DNA from: AWTP1-13 sp963797005
GTDB lineage: Bacteria > Pseudomonadota > Alphaproteobacteria > Rhizobiales > Hyphomicrobiaceae
Direction of reading: 5' to 3'
DNA length: 64,000 bases
NCBI GenBank assembly: GCA_963797005.1
Contig: CAWCOF010000014.1
Coordinates: forward strand, 367,067-431,066
Shown here: piece by piece, positions 18,402-27,076 of the stretch
How the letters are laid out: the number at the start of each line of letters is the position of its first letter
Numbering within the stretch: position 1 is the first letter of the stretch
Program-made: the position numbers and the translations under genes
Notes under the pieces: model-generated
Seen by the model: only the letters and a program-made list of their open reading frames with translations
Told to the model about the DNA's origin: nothing
Databases searched by the model: none

Positions 18402-19409
18402 CTACCCCAGCTTGGCCATGGCGGCGGCGGTGTCGGACATGCGGTTGGAGAAGCCCCACTCGTTGTCGTACCAGGCGAGCACCCGGACGAGGCGGCCGTC
18501 GACGATCTGCGTCTGCGTGAGGTCGAAGGTGGCGGACGCCGGGTTGTGGTTGAAGTCGATCGACACCAGCGGCTCGGCCGTCACGGCCAGGATGCCCTTG
18601 AGCTGCTGCTTGGCGGCGTGCTCCATCGCCTTGTTGATCTCCTCGACGCTGGTCTCGCGGCCGGGGATGCACTTGAGGTCCACCACCGACACGTTGGGCG
18701 TCGGCACGCGGATCGAGGTGCCGTCGAGCTTGCCCTTGAGCTCCGGCAGCACCAGGCCGACGGCGGTGGCGGCACCCGTCGAGGTCGGGATCATGTTGAG
18801 CGCGGCGGCGCGCGCGCGGCGCATGTCCTTGTGCGCCTGGTCGAGCACGTTCTGGTCGTTGGTGTAGGCGTGGATCGTGGTCATGAAGCCCGACTTGATG
18901 CCGACGAGGTCGTTCAGGACCTTGGCCACCGGCGCCAGGCAGTTCGTCGTGCACGACGCGTTGGAGACGACCTTGTGCTCGGGCTTCAGCTTGTCGTGGT
19001 TGACGCCGTAGACGACGGTCAGGTCCGCGCCCTTGGACGGCGCCGACACCAGCACGCGCTTGGCGCCGGCCTCCAGGTGCGCGGCGGCCTTGTCGCGGTC
19101 GGTGAAGATGCCCGTGCACTCCATGACGATGTCGATGTCGAGCGCCTTCCAGGGCAGCTTCCTGGGATCGCGCTCGGCGAGCACCTTGATCGGCCCGGTT
19201 CCGACATCGATCAAGTCGCCCTCGACCTTGACCTCGCCGGGGAAGTGGCCGTGCACGGAATCATGCCTCAGCAGGTGGGCGTTGTCCTTGGCCGAGAAGA
19301 GGTCGTTGATGGCGACCACTGCCAAGTCCTTGCGGCCCGCCTCGACCATCGCGCGCAGCACGTTGCGGCCGATGCGGCCGAACCCTGAGATCGCAATTCT
19401 GACTGCCAT
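18402..19409 (-). CDS. gap: Glyceraldehyde-3-phosphate dehydrogenase
   Basis: A 335-residue protein with MAVRIAISGFGRIGRNVLRA (NAD(P)-binding Rossmann loop), SNASCTTNCLAP (catalytic Cys153), the Ser-loop region TGAATAVGLVLPELKGKLDG and the C-terminal WYDNEWGFSNRM. It converts glyceraldehyde-3-phosphate to 1,3-bisphosphoglycerate in the cytosol. Conservation fixes the start at 19409, although the frame stays open upstream. It is divergent from the small coiled-coil gene and zapA, an arrangement common in Hyphomicrobiales. All active-site residues are present. Confidence 0.96.
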   Translation of the reverse strand: MAVRIAISGFGRIGRNVLRAMVEAGRKDLAVVAINDLFSAKDNAHLLRHDSVHGHFPGEVKVEGDLIDVGTGPIKVLAERDPRKLPWKALDIDIVMECTGIFTDRDKAAAHLEAGAKRVLVSAPSKGADLTVVYGVNHDKLKPEHKVVSNASCTTNCLAPVAKVLNDLVGIKSGFMTTIHAYTNDQNVLDQAHKDMRRARAAALNMIPTSTGAATAVGLVLPELKGKLDGTSIRVPTPNVSVVDLKCIPGRETSVEEINKAMEHAAKQQLKGILAVTAEPLVSIDFNHNPASATFDLTQTQIVDGRLVRVLAWYDNEWGFSNRMSDTAAAMAKLG

Positions 19410-19654
19410 GAGAGATGCTCCATTCTGGCGCTGCGGCCATGTCCACCGGCAGCGCGGTATCCGGCGGCCTGTGCTGCGGCAACAGCGGTGCCCTGTCAAT
19501 ACGACAGGTCAATTCGACTGAGCAACGTTCTGCGCGGCGAGCCGTTTCCTCACCATAGCGTTTATTGACGCTCGGCGGTGGCGTGCCTATCGTCGCTGTC
19601 ATCAGAGGGGCCGCGCCGCCCTTGCCGGCGGCGCAAGGAAACAGCGGGTTGCCG

Positions 19655-19924
19655 ATGGCTCGCCGGCCGGCAAGCAAGGCCAAGAAGAAGGCTGCTCCCG
19701 CGCGTACTCAGCCGGGGCGCGGCAAAGGGAAGAAGCCCGCGCGCGACGACCGCACGGTGCAGCAGCGGCTGGCGGCACTGGAGCGCGAGCGCGACTCGCT
19801 GCGGGCGGAGCTCGAGCAGAAGGAGGAGCGCCTGCAGGCGCTCGAGAAGAACCACGCGCACGTGAGCGATCGCATTGCCTGGGCGCTGGATTCCCTTCAT
19901 ACCATCCTGAAGGGCAAGGGTTGA
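19655..19924 (+). CDS. DUF4164-like small coiled-coil protein
   Basis: An 89-residue protein starting MARRPASKAKKKAAPAR, a strongly basic head, followed by a coiled coil (about residues 35-70, RLAALERERDSLRAELEQKE) and ending HVSDRIAWALDSLHTILKGKG. Small coiled-coil proteins of this sort (often called DUF4164) lie directly upstream of zapA in Hyphomicrobiales, as here (zapA starts about 55 bp later). This suggests a link to cell division, but nothing in the sequence proves it. The upstream in-frame region has no conservation, so the ATG at 19655 is preferred. Confidence 0.7.
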   Translation: MARRPASKAKKKAAPARTQPGRGKGKKPARDDRTVQQRLAALERERDSLRAELEQKEERLQALEKNHAHVSDRIAWALDSLHTILKGKG

Positions 19925-19977
19925 TCCTCCGCGGGGTCTTTGTAGCGCGCAGGTTTACGGGCCAAGGTTTACGGGTT

Positions 19978-20289
19978 ATGGGACAGGTGGCGGTGACGAT
20001 CAACGGCCGCACCTACACCGTCCAGTGTACGGACGGCGAAGAGGCGCGGCTGGTCGAGCTTGCCGGCTATGTCAGGGGTCGGGCGGATGCGCTGGCGGCG
20101 GAGTTCCAATCCGGCGGTGGTCCGATCGGCGACGACCGCCTGCTGCTGCTGACGGCGCTCTTGCTCGCCGATGAACTCTGGGAGGCCCGCGCTGGCACGG
20201 CCGCGCCTGTGCCGGCGCCCAATGTTGGCCGCACCCATCCAGGGGTGCCGTCGCATGGGGCACCTGCCCAGGGCCGCGTGGCGCGTTAG
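19978..20289 (+). CDS. zapA: Cell division protein ZapA
   Basis: A 103-residue protein beginning MGQVAVTINGRTYTVQCTDGEEARL, the ZapA N-terminal domain, followed by the helix LAGYVRGRADALAAEF and a second helix RLLLLTALLLADELWEA. ZapA binds FtsZ and promotes its bundling at mid-cell. The tail after residue 75 (PVPAPNVGRTHPGVPSHG) is unconserved. In many bacteria zapA is followed by the 6S RNA gene and then 5-formyl-THF cyclo-ligase, and that order is kept here. Confidence 0.88.
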   Translation: MGQVAVTINGRTYTVQCTDGEEARLVELAGYVRGRADALAAEFQSGGGPIGDDRLLLLTALLLADELWEARAGTAAPVPAPNVGRTHPGVPSHGAPAQGRVAR

Positions 20290-20364
20290 GCGCTGGCGCG
20301 CGGCATAATCGGCTCTCGCAACGTGGCGCATTGATTTTTCACGGGCGCACCCTAAGCTTTGCGG

Positions 20365-20525
20365 GCAGGGCTGCGGGGTTCGTCGCCGGCAATGCGACCC
20401 GGGGGCCTATAAAACTCGCTCGGGAGCTGTCCCTGACCGGGGTCGTGGCCTCGGACACACGGCGCCCACCTACAACTTGTAGGGACCCAGCGGGATCGAC
20501 GCGGGCACGGCTCACGCGGCTCTGC
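20365..20525 (+). ncRNA. ssrS: Probable 6S RNA
   Basis: The position between zapA and the 5-formyl-THF cyclo-ligase gene is the classical site of ssrS. The ends of this 161-base segment form an 11 bp closing stem: GCAGGGCTGCG (20365-20375) with CGCGGCTCTGC (20515-20525), including two G-U pairs. The length matches 6S RNA (about 160 nt), and the interior contains further short complementary blocks, as expected for the bulged rod. 6S RNA binds the housekeeping RNA polymerase and mimics an open promoter. The central bubble was not verified; ends are approximate. Confidence 0.6.
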
Positions 20526-20546
20526 ATTTATTCGCAGGTTCAGGGA

Positions 20547-20771
20547 ATGCGTACAGAATTGGATACTGTGGTCCTGACGCGCGACCTTCCGCAGTAGAGA
20601 TTGCGCAGGGGTGACGTGGGCATCGTCGTTCTCGTTCACAAGGACGGTGCGGCGTACGAGGTCGAGTTCGCAACGTTGGGCGGAGACACGCTTGCCGTCG
20701 TGACACTCCCCGCCGACGCAATTCGGACCGCTACGACACGCGATATCCCGCACGCGCGCGAGATGGCTTGA
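20547..20771 (+). pseudogene. DUF4926 family protein with an internal amber stop
   Basis: The frame from ATG 20547 reads MRTELDTVVLTRDLPQ, hits TAG at 20595-20597, and then continues in the same frame as RLRRGDVGIVVLVHKDGA and YEVEFATLGGDTLAVVTLPA to TGA at 20769-20771. Without the stop this is a normal 74-residue DUF4926 protein, in which the LPxxGLRRGDxG motif spans the stop. Translation could resume at GTG 20616 or TTG 20601 and give a shortened protein. DUF4926 proteins are small and often occur beside toxin-like genes; none is next to this one. It sits 14 bp before the cyclo-ligase gene. Confidence 0.65.
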
Positions 20772-20784
20772 TTGCGTCCAGCTG

Positions 20785-21384
20785 GTGACCGCGAGATCTG
20801 ACATTCTCGAGCAGAAAGAGCCGCTGCGGGCGCGCATGAAGGCGTGGCGCGCGGGGTTGTCGGCGGCGCAGATGGCGCAGGCTGCCGACGCGCTCGCCGC
20901 GCATGGCCTCGCGTTTCTCCCGGGCCTCGCGGCCGGGGCCGTCGTCTCGGGCTTCGCTTCGCTGCCGGAAGAGCTGCGCGCCTGGCCGCTGCTGCGGCGG
21001 CTCGACGGCGAGGGCTACCGGCTCTGCCTGCCGGTGATGCAGGGCAAGGGCAAGCCGCTCGTCTTCCGGGCCTGGGCGCCCGGAGATGCCATGGATCGGC
21101 GCGTGTGGGGCATCGCCGAGCCCAAGGCGGACAAGGCCGAGCTCGAGCCCGATGTCCTGATCGTGCCGCTGCTGGCCTTCGATGCCGCGGGCCGGCGGCT
21201 CGGCTACGGCGGCGGGTTCTACGATCGCACGCTGCGTGCGCTGCGCGCGCGCAAGAAGATCGTGGCGGTCGGGCTTGCTTACGACGAGCAGAAGATCGAC
21301 GCGGTGCCGCATCTCGACTATGACGAGCGCCTCGATTGGGTCTTGACCCCCTCCGGCCCGATCCGATGCGTAGGTGAGGCCTGA
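20785..21384 (+). CDS. fau: 5-formyltetrahydrofolate cyclo-ligase
   Basis: A 199-residue protein with the family motifs: the basic helix KEPLRARMKAWRAG near the N-terminus, LCLPVMQGKGKPLVFRAW, and the C-terminal phosphate-binding block DVLIVPLLAFD...RLGYGGGFYDRTL. It converts 5-formyl-THF to 5,10-methenyl-THF using ATP. The start may also be a GTG a little upstream at 20777. The gene overlaps the next by one base (TGATG), so the two are translationally coupled. Position downstream of zapA and the putative 6S RNA is the standard proteobacterial arrangement. Confidence 0.92.
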   Translation: MTARSDILEQKEPLRARMKAWRAGLSAAQMAQAADALAAHGLAFLPGLAAGAVVSGFASLPEELRAWPLLRRLDGEGYRLCLPVMQGKGKPLVFRAWAPGDAMDRRVWGIAEPKADKAELEPDVLIVPLLAFDAAGRRLGYGGGFYDRTLRALRARKKIVAVGLAYDEQKIDAVPHLDYDERLDWVLTPSGPIRCVGEA

Positions 21385-22208
21385 TGCGCCTGTTGTTTCT
21401 TGGTGACGTGGTCGGGCGCTCGGGCCGCAACGCGGTGATCGAGGCGCTGCCCAAGCTGCGCACCCGCTACAAGCTCGACTTCGTCGCCATCAATGGCGAG
21501 AACTCGGCGGGCGGCTTCGGCATCACCGAGCCGATCCTGGAGGAGCTGCTTGCCGCCGGCGCCGACGTCGTCACGCTTGGCAACCACGCGTTCGACCAGC
21601 GCGAGGCGCTGGTGTTCATCGAGCGGCAGGACCGGCTGCTCAGGCCGATCAATTTCCCACCCGGAACGCCGGGCAAGGGCGCCGGCTTCTACAAGGCCGC
21701 CAACGGCGCCGACGTGCTGGTGATCAATGCCATGGGCCTGATCTACATGCCCGAGCTCGGCGATCCCTTCCGCGCCGTCGAGGCCGAGGTCGAGGCCTGT
21801 GCCCTGAAGAAGGGCGCCGATGCCATCGCCGTCGACTTCCACGCGGAAGCGACCAGCGAGAAGCAGGCGATGGGCTACTACCTGGACGGGCGCGTCAGCT
21901 GCGTGGTGGGGACGCACACCCATTCCCCGACCGCGGACGAGCGGATCCTGCCGCGCGGCACGGCCTTCGTGTGCGACATCGGCATGTGCGGCGACTACGA
22001 ATCGGTGCTGGGCATGGACGTCGGCGAGCCGATCAACCGGTTCCTCACCAAGATCCCGCGCGGGCGATTCGAGCCGGCCATGGGGCCCGCGACCATATCG
22101 GGCCTCGCGGTGGAGATCGACGATGCCACCGGGCTTGCGCGGCGCACGGCAGCGTTGCGGCTCGGTGGTGTTTTGACACCTACCGAGCCGCTGTTCTGGG
22201 TCGAGTGA
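21384..22208 (+). CDS. TIGR00282/YmdB family metallophosphoesterase
   Basis: A 274-residue protein beginning MRLLFLGDVVGRSGRNAV with metal-binding motifs throughout: GDVVG, INGENSAGGFG, LGNHAFDQ, DFHAEATSEKQAMG and GTHTHSPTADE. These identify the YmdB-type calcineurin-like phosphodiesterases, which in Bacillus hydrolyse 2',3'-cyclic nucleotides. Its cellular role in alphaproteobacteria is not settled. It is translationally coupled to fau through TGATG at 21382-21386. Confidence 0.9.
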   Translation: MRLLFLGDVVGRSGRNAVIEALPKLRTRYKLDFVAINGENSAGGFGITEPILEELLAAGADVVTLGNHAFDQREALVFIERQDRLLRPINFPPGTPGKGAGFYKAANGADVLVINAMGLIYMPELGDPFRAVEAEVEACALKKGADAIAVDFHAEATSEKQAMGYYLDGRVSCVVGTHTHSPTADERILPRGTAFVCDIGMCGDYESVLGMDVGEPINRFLTKIPRGRFEPAMGPATISGLAVEIDDATGLARRTAALRLGGVLTPTEPLFWVE

Positions 22209-22609
22209 AAAGAGAGAGTGAAGTCCTCAAACAGGGGACGGGCAATTCATCCCCAGGCGTTGAGAGCTGATACTCGCGGCTCCCGGGCTGGCCGCCGTGG
22301 GCAGCAGGGCGGCACATCCCAGGATGCTTCCCGCATCCCGCGCGGGACGCTAGGAGCGAATGGTTAATGATTGGTTAACCAGATGCCGCGCCCATATCCG
22401 GCGCGAGAGCCGCCCTGTGGACAATGGATGCGGGATGGCCCGAGGCCGGCGCGCCGGCATTGACGGACGACTCGCGTCCAAGTGTCGTGGAAAACAGCGG
22501 GATTTTGCGTCTTTTCTACAGAGTCCTGCGGCTGGATTCGGGTCCGTAGCGCACCTATAACAGGGTAAATTCCACGCGCGCCGGGAGCGGCGCGCCAGTG
22601 AGACTCCGC
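22209..22609. other. Intergenic region of about 400 bp
   Basis: No supported gene. The segment near 22360-22385 (GGTTAATGATTGGTTAACC) is A/T-rich with a short inverted repeat GGTTAA/TTAACC and may be part of the yebC promoter region. A GGGAGCGGC stretch shortly before the yebC ATG is the only candidate ribosome binding site. Confidence 0.3.
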
Positions 22610-23359
22610 ATGGCCGGCCATTCGCAGTTCAAGAACATCATGCACCGCAAGGGCCGCCAGGACGCGGCCCGGTCCAAGCTGTTCGCCAAGCTCGCGCGCG
22701 AGATCACGGTGGCCGCCAAGAACGGCCTGCCCGACCCCGGCATGAACGCTCGCCTGCGCCTCGCCATCCAGGCGGCCCGCGCCGAGAACATGCCCAAGGA
22801 CAACATCGAGCGGGCCATCAAGAAGGCGGCCGGCGGAGGCACCGAGAACTACGAGGCGATCCGCTATGAGGGCTATGGGCCCGGCGGGGTCGCCATCATC
22901 GCCGAGGCGCTCACCGACAACCGCAACCGCACCGGCGGGGCGGTCAGGGCCGTCTTCACCAAGTACGGCGGCAATCTCGCCGCGACGGGGGCCGTATCGC
23001 ACATGTTCGCCCGCGTCGGGGAGATCACGTATCCGGCAGGCGCGGGCTCGGCCGATGCGGTGCTGGAGGCTGCCATCGAGGCGGGCGCCGAGGATGTGCG
23101 CTCCGACGCCGAAGGCCATGTCATAGCCTGCGCGTTCGAGGACCTGGGCGCGGTGTCGGGCGCGCTCGAGGCCAAGCTCGGCGAGGCCACGTCCGTCAAG
23201 GCCGTTTGGAAGCCCTCGCTGACCACGGCCGTCGACGAGGAAAAGGCCGACAGCATCTTGAAGCTGATCGCCGGCCTCGAGGAGGACGACGATGTGCAAA
23301 ACGTCACCTCAAATTTCGAGGTGTCGGACGCCGTGATGGCCAAGCTGACGGCCGCATGA
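22610..23359 (+). CDS. yebC: YebC/TACO1 family protein (translation/transcription regulator)
   Basis: A 249-residue protein with the invariant opening MAGHSQFKNIMHRKGRQD, the KNGLPDPGMNARLRLAI and NMPKDNIERAIKKA helices, and YEGYGPGGVAIIAE...TDNRNRT, the complete YebC signature. Bacterial YebC proteins have been described as transcription regulators and more recently as factors easing ribosome movement through proline-rich stretches. A yebC-ruvC-ruvA neighbourhood is widespread; here a large caspase gene is inserted between yebC and ruvC. The ATG at 22610 is the family start, although MRL is in frame just upstream. Confidence 0.95.
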   Translation: MAGHSQFKNIMHRKGRQDAARSKLFAKLAREITVAAKNGLPDPGMNARLRLAIQAARAENMPKDNIERAIKKAAGGGTENYEAIRYEGYGPGGVAIIAEALTDNRNRTGGAVRAVFTKYGGNLAATGAVSHMFARVGEITYPAGAGSADAVLEAAIEAGAEDVRSDAEGHVIACAFEDLGAVSGALEAKLGEATSVKAVWKPSLTTAVDEEKADSILKLIAGLEEDDDVQNVTSNFEVSDAVMAKLTAA

Positions 23360-23373
23360 GGCGCGCAACGAGC

Positions 23374-23397
23374 CTGGGTGCGCGCATTGCGCCCCAG
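23374..23397 (+). terminator. Stem-loop after yebC
   Basis: CTGGGTGCGC and GCGCCCCAG pair over 9 bp with one bulged T around a GCATT loop. It begins 15 bp after the yebC stop. The following CCTTTGTG is only weakly T-rich, so termination is plausible but unproven. Confidence 0.4.
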
Positions 23398-23519
23398 CCT
23401 TTGTGCCACATTGTGCCCCGGCCTTCGTGTTTTTGCCCACTTTATCAGAATTTCTCTATGGCGTTCAGGTGGTAGGATGTGCCGCCGCGTTCCCGGCGGG
23501 AGCAGCCTTGGGGGTGGAG

Positions 23520-26462
23520 ATGCGCACAGCTCGATTTGGTCATCTGGCTCGATTGATCGCCTTCGCGATGCTCGTTGCGGCGCTGTCGGTCGGCGGTAGC
23601 GCGCTGGCGCAGGACGGAAACGGGTCGACGCAGCTCATGCTCGACACCGGCGGCCACATGTCCAAGGTCTGGAAGGTCCTGGTCACGCCGGACGGCAAGC
23701 AGATCGTCTCCTCCTCCGACGACAAGGTGGTGCGCGTCTGGGATATCGCGAGCGGCAAGACGGTGCGCACCATCCGCGGCCAGGTCGGGCCCGGCAGCGA
23801 GGGCAAGCTTTACGCCATCGCGCTATCGCCGGACGCCAAGTGGCTCGCCGTGGGCGGCTGGACCCATCAGCAATGCGCGGGCCGCTGCGGCGAGATTCGG
23901 CTGCACGACTTCGCCACGGGCAAGCTGGTGGGTCTCTTCAAGGGCCATACCAACGTGGTGTTCGGATTGGCGTTCTCGCCCGACGGCCGCAAGCTCGTCT
24001 CCGGCAGCGGCGATACCACGGCCATCATCTGGGACGTCGCCAGCCTGCGGCCCCTTCACGTGCTCAGGGGCCACAACGCGGAAGTCTATGCCGTCGGTTT
24101 CACGCCCGATGGCCAGCGCGTGGTCACGGGCAGCTTCGACCAGACCGCCAAGCTGTGGTCGGTGGCCGACGGCCACGAGATCGCACCCATGACGGGACAC
24201 CGCGACAAGATCTTCGCGCTTGCCGTCTCGCCCGCGGACGGAACCATCGCCACCGCCGGCTATGATCGCACCGTCCGTCTGTGGGACGGCAGGACAGGGC
24301 AGTTCCTGCGCATCGTCGCCAATCAGCAGACCATCGTCGGCACGGTCAGCTTCAGCCCCGACGGCCGCTGGCTGCTGACGGGCACCGGCGGCACCCACGA
24401 CTTCAACTGCCACGTCTGGGAGGTGGCGACGGGGAGGGAGCAGGTCACCTACAAGGGACACGACAACATCGTCATCGCCAGCGCGATCACGCCCGACGGG
24501 CGCATGGCGGTCACGGGCGGCGGCAACAGCAGTCAGATCCAGGTCTGGGAGCTTCTGACCGGCAAGACCCAGCGCGTGCTCACCGGCACGGGCGCCCCCG
24601 GTTGGGCGGTCGGCTTCTCTCCCGACGGGCAATGGATCGGATGGGGGAACAAGGGCAAGCTCGGCTGGACCGTCAACGACCGTGCCAATCTCACCATGAA
24701 GCTGCGGCTTCCGGGCGGCGGGGCTGGCCTTGGGCGGCCGGAGCCTCTCGATCCCGTGACGGGCAAGACCTTCGCACGCGCCCGCGCCACCTACGGCGCG
24801 CTCGCGCTCTCGCACCGCGCAGGTGGCGTCTACAGCGGCGACGCCATCCTCGACCTGAAGCGGGACGGGCGCAACATCGCGACCATCACGCGCGGCTCGA
24901 CCGATGGCTACGACCACCGCTCCTACACCTTCATGCCTGACGGAAAGTCGTTCGTTTCGGGCGGTCTCGGCGGCGAGCTTACCGCCTTCGACCTCACGGG
25001 CAAGAAGCTCGGGAATTTCATCGGGCACGAGAGCGACGTGTGGGCCGTGACGCCGTCGCCGGACGGCCGCATGCTCGTCTCGGGCAGCCACGACCAGACC
25101 ATCCGGCTGTGGAATGCGCGCACCTTCGAGCTGATCGCTTCGCTGTTCTCAGGCTCCGACGGCGAGTGGGTGATGTGGACGCCGCAGGGCTACTATGCCT
25201 CCTCGCCCAACGGCGACAGGCTCGTCGGCTGGCAGATCAACAAGGGCGAGGCGCAGGCGGCCGAATACGTCACGGCCAGTCAGCTGCGCAACACGTTCTA
25301 CCATCCCAACATCGTCGAGGCGGCCATCTCGCGTGCCAGCGCCAACCAGGCGATCGCCCTGGCGACGACACGATCGTTCAAGCTCTCCGACCTTGCAAGG
25401 CGGCCGCCGCCCAAGCTCATGGTGGAGGGGCCGGCCCAGGGCAACGAGACCATGCGCGGGCGCGCCGCCATAACGCTGGCCGTCAAGGAGACGCCGGACG
25501 ATCCGATCAAGGGCTTCGACGTGTTCGTCAACGACGTCAAGGTCAGCGCGGAGGCGAAGCGCCAAGGCGGCAATGTCAGCTTCGACGTGCCCCTCGGGGC
25601 GGGCGATAACCGCGTCCGCGTGGTGGCACGCAGCGCCGGCGACCTGCTCGGTGAGGCCACGGTCGAAATCGTCCAGAACGGCGAAGGCGTGCTCGACAAG
25701 CGCGACCACCTGTTCATTCTGGCCGTCGGGGTCGACAAGTATCCGAACATGCCGCCGGTGTGCGGGCCCGACAAGAACCAGCAATGCGACCTCCGCTATG
25801 CGGGCGCCGACGCCAAGTCTTTCGCCGAGACGATCGAGAAGCAGATGGGCGGGCAGCATCAGCACGTCGTCAAGCGCGTGCTCTTCAACGGCGCCGGCGG
25901 CACGCTGGAGCCGACGCGCGAGAACATAGAGAACGCGTTCGATATGCTGCTGGAGGCAAAGGACAACGACACGGTTGCCGTATTCATCGCCGGCCACGGC
26001 TACAACGATCCGCGCAGCGGCTACCAGTTCCTGCCGAGCAACGTGCGGCCCGGCGAAAGCGGCAACTGGGCGTCCTCCACCATCGTCAAGTGGTCGGCGC
26101 TGGAGACCTCGATCCAGGCAGCCAAGGGACGGCGCCTGCTGTTCGTCGACACCTGCCGCTCGGGCAGCGCCTACAATGCACGCCTGATCAAGGATGCCAG
26201 CGACGGCGGCATCGTCGCCTTCTCGGCCACCAACATGCAGCAGGATGCCCTGGAGCTCCCCAACCTCGGCCACGGCGTGTTCACGTCCGTGTTGGTCAAG
26301 GGCCTGAAGGGTGCCGCCGATGTCGCCAACGAGCGGGAGGTGCGCGTGTTCGACCTCGGCGCCTACGTGGAGCGCGAGGTGCGCAAGATGACGCACGGGC
26401 GCCAGACGCCGGACTTCTACAAGAAGCCCGGCGCGGAGAACTTCGTGCTGGTGCGCATGTAG
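23520..26462 (+). CDS. Secreted WD40-repeat caspase family (C14) protein
   Basis: A 980-residue protein with a signal peptide (residues 1-30, hydrophobic LIAFAMLVAALSVGGSALAQ). About ten WD40-type repeats follow (roughly residues 40-560), many ending in VWD or LWN (for example GHTNVVFGLAFSPDGRKL and GHESDVWAVTPSPDGRML). An Ig-like linker (about 630-720) leads to a caspase-fold domain with the His826 motif IAGHGYND and the Cys879 motif FVDTCRSG. Both dyad residues are present, so it should be an active cysteine protease of the bacterial orthocaspase type. The start is set at 23520 by the signal peptide and GGTGGAG upstream. It lies between yebC and ruvC. The substrate is unknown. Confidence 0.9.
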   Translation: MRTARFGHLARLIAFAMLVAALSVGGSALAQDGNGSTQLMLDTGGHMSKVWKVLVTPDGKQIVSSSDDKVVRVWDIASGKTVRTIRGQVGPGSEGKLYAIALSPDAKWLAVGGWTHQQCAGRCGEIRLHDFATGKLVGLFKGHTNVVFGLAFSPDGRKLVSGSGDTTAIIWDVASLRPLHVLRGHNAEVYAVGFTPDGQRVVTGSFDQTAKLWSVADGHEIAPMTGHRDKIFALAVSPADGTIATAGYDRTVRLWDGRTGQFLRIVANQQTIVGTVSFSPDGRWLLTGTGGTHDFNCHVWEVATGREQVTYKGHDNIVIASAITPDGRMAVTGGGNSSQIQVWELLTGKTQRVLTGTGAPGWAVGFSPDGQWIGWGNKGKLGWTVNDRANLTMKLRLPGGGAGLGRPEPLDPVTGKTFARARATYGALALSHRAGGVYSGDAILDLKRDGRNIATITRGSTDGYDHRSYTFMPDGKSFVSGGLGGELTAFDLTGKKLGNFIGHESDVWAVTPSPDGRMLVSGSHDQTIRLWNARTFELIASLFSGSDGEWVMWTPQGYYASSPNGDRLVGWQINKGEAQAAEYVTASQLRNTFYHPNIVEAAISRASANQAIALATTRSFKLSDLARRPPPKLMVEGPAQGNETMRGRAAITLAVKETPDDPIKGFDVFVNDVKVSAEAKRQGGNVSFDVPLGAGDNRVRVVARSAGDLLGEATVEIVQNGEGVLDKRDHLFILAVGVDKYPNMPPVCGPDKNQQCDLRYAGADAKSFAETIEKQMGGQHQHVVKRVLFNGAGGTLEPTRENIENAFDMLLEAKDNDTVAVFIAGHGYNDPRSGYQFLPSNVRPGESGNWASSTIVKWSALETSIQAAKGRRLLFVDTCRSGSAYNARLIKDASDGGIVAFSATNMQQDALELPNLGHGVFTSVLVKGLKGAADVANEREVRVFDLGAYVEREVRKMTHGRQTPDFYKKPGAENFVLVRM

Positions 26463-26519
26463 TGCAGCTGACAGGCCCACGGGCTCTCGCCCGCCCGGTC
26501 ACCCGTGGTATCAGGGCGC

Positions 26520-27050
26520 ATGCGCACACAACCGATTCGCATCGTCGGCATCGACCCGGGGCTGAGGCGCACGGGCTGGGGCATCGTCGAGGCCGACGGT
26601 CCGCGCCTGTCCTACGTGGCGTGCGGGCTCATCACATCCGATAGCGACGAGGTTCTGGCCTACCGCCTGCGCGAGCTTTACCAGGGGCTCATCGACGTGC
26701 TGGCCCGGTTCTCGCCGCACGAGGCGGCCGTCGAGGAGACCTTCGTCAACAAGGACGCGCGCGCTACCCTCAAGCTCGGCCAGGCGCGCGGCATGGCGCT
26801 GCTGGCGCCCGCGCAGAAGGGGCTGCGGGTCGCCGAATACGCGCCCAACGTCGTCAAGAAGACCGTCACCGGCACGGGCCATGGCGAGAAGCGCCAGGTC
26901 GCGGCCATGGTGGGCTTTCTCTTGCCCAAGGCGCGCTTCGAAAGCGCCGATGAGGCCGACGCGCTGGCCATCGCCATCTGCCACGCCAGCCATCGCTCGA
27001 CCGCGCGGGCGATCGCGGCGCGGGTGGCGCGAGGGGAGGTGCTGGCGTGA
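26520..27050 (+). CDS. ruvC: Crossover junction endodeoxyribonuclease RuvC
   Basis: A 176-residue protein: MRTQPIRIVGIDPGLRRTGWG with the first catalytic Asp12, AAVEETFVNKDARATLKLGQARG with the catalytic Glu, and ESADEADALAIAICHASH with the remaining acidic residues. It resolves Holliday junctions as a dimer together with RuvAB. The ATG at 26520 fits the family N-terminus. ruvA follows in the same direction, but about 220 bp of C-rich repeat sequence lies between them. Confidence 0.95.
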   Translation: MRTQPIRIVGIDPGLRRTGWGIVEADGPRLSYVACGLITSDSDEVLAYRLRELYQGLIDVLARFSPHEAAVEETFVNKDARATLKLGQARGMALLAPAQKGLRVAEYAPNVVKKTVTGTGHGEKRQVAAMVGFLLPKARFESADEADALAIAICHASHRSTARAIAARVARGEVLA

Positions 27051-27076
27051 TGAATTTCCTGCGCGAGAACGCTTGG

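Noticed and set aside
19565..19654. Upstream in-frame extension of the small coiled-coil protein before zapA
   Set aside because: The extra residues are unconserved and hydrophobic, and overlap the gap promoter region. The ATG at 19655 is the better start.
25149..26480. Minus-strand open frame of over 400 codons opposite the caspase gene
   Set aside because: It is a shadow of the caspase frame. The composition is typical of antisense frames (Ala/Arg/Val/Leu), with no domain.
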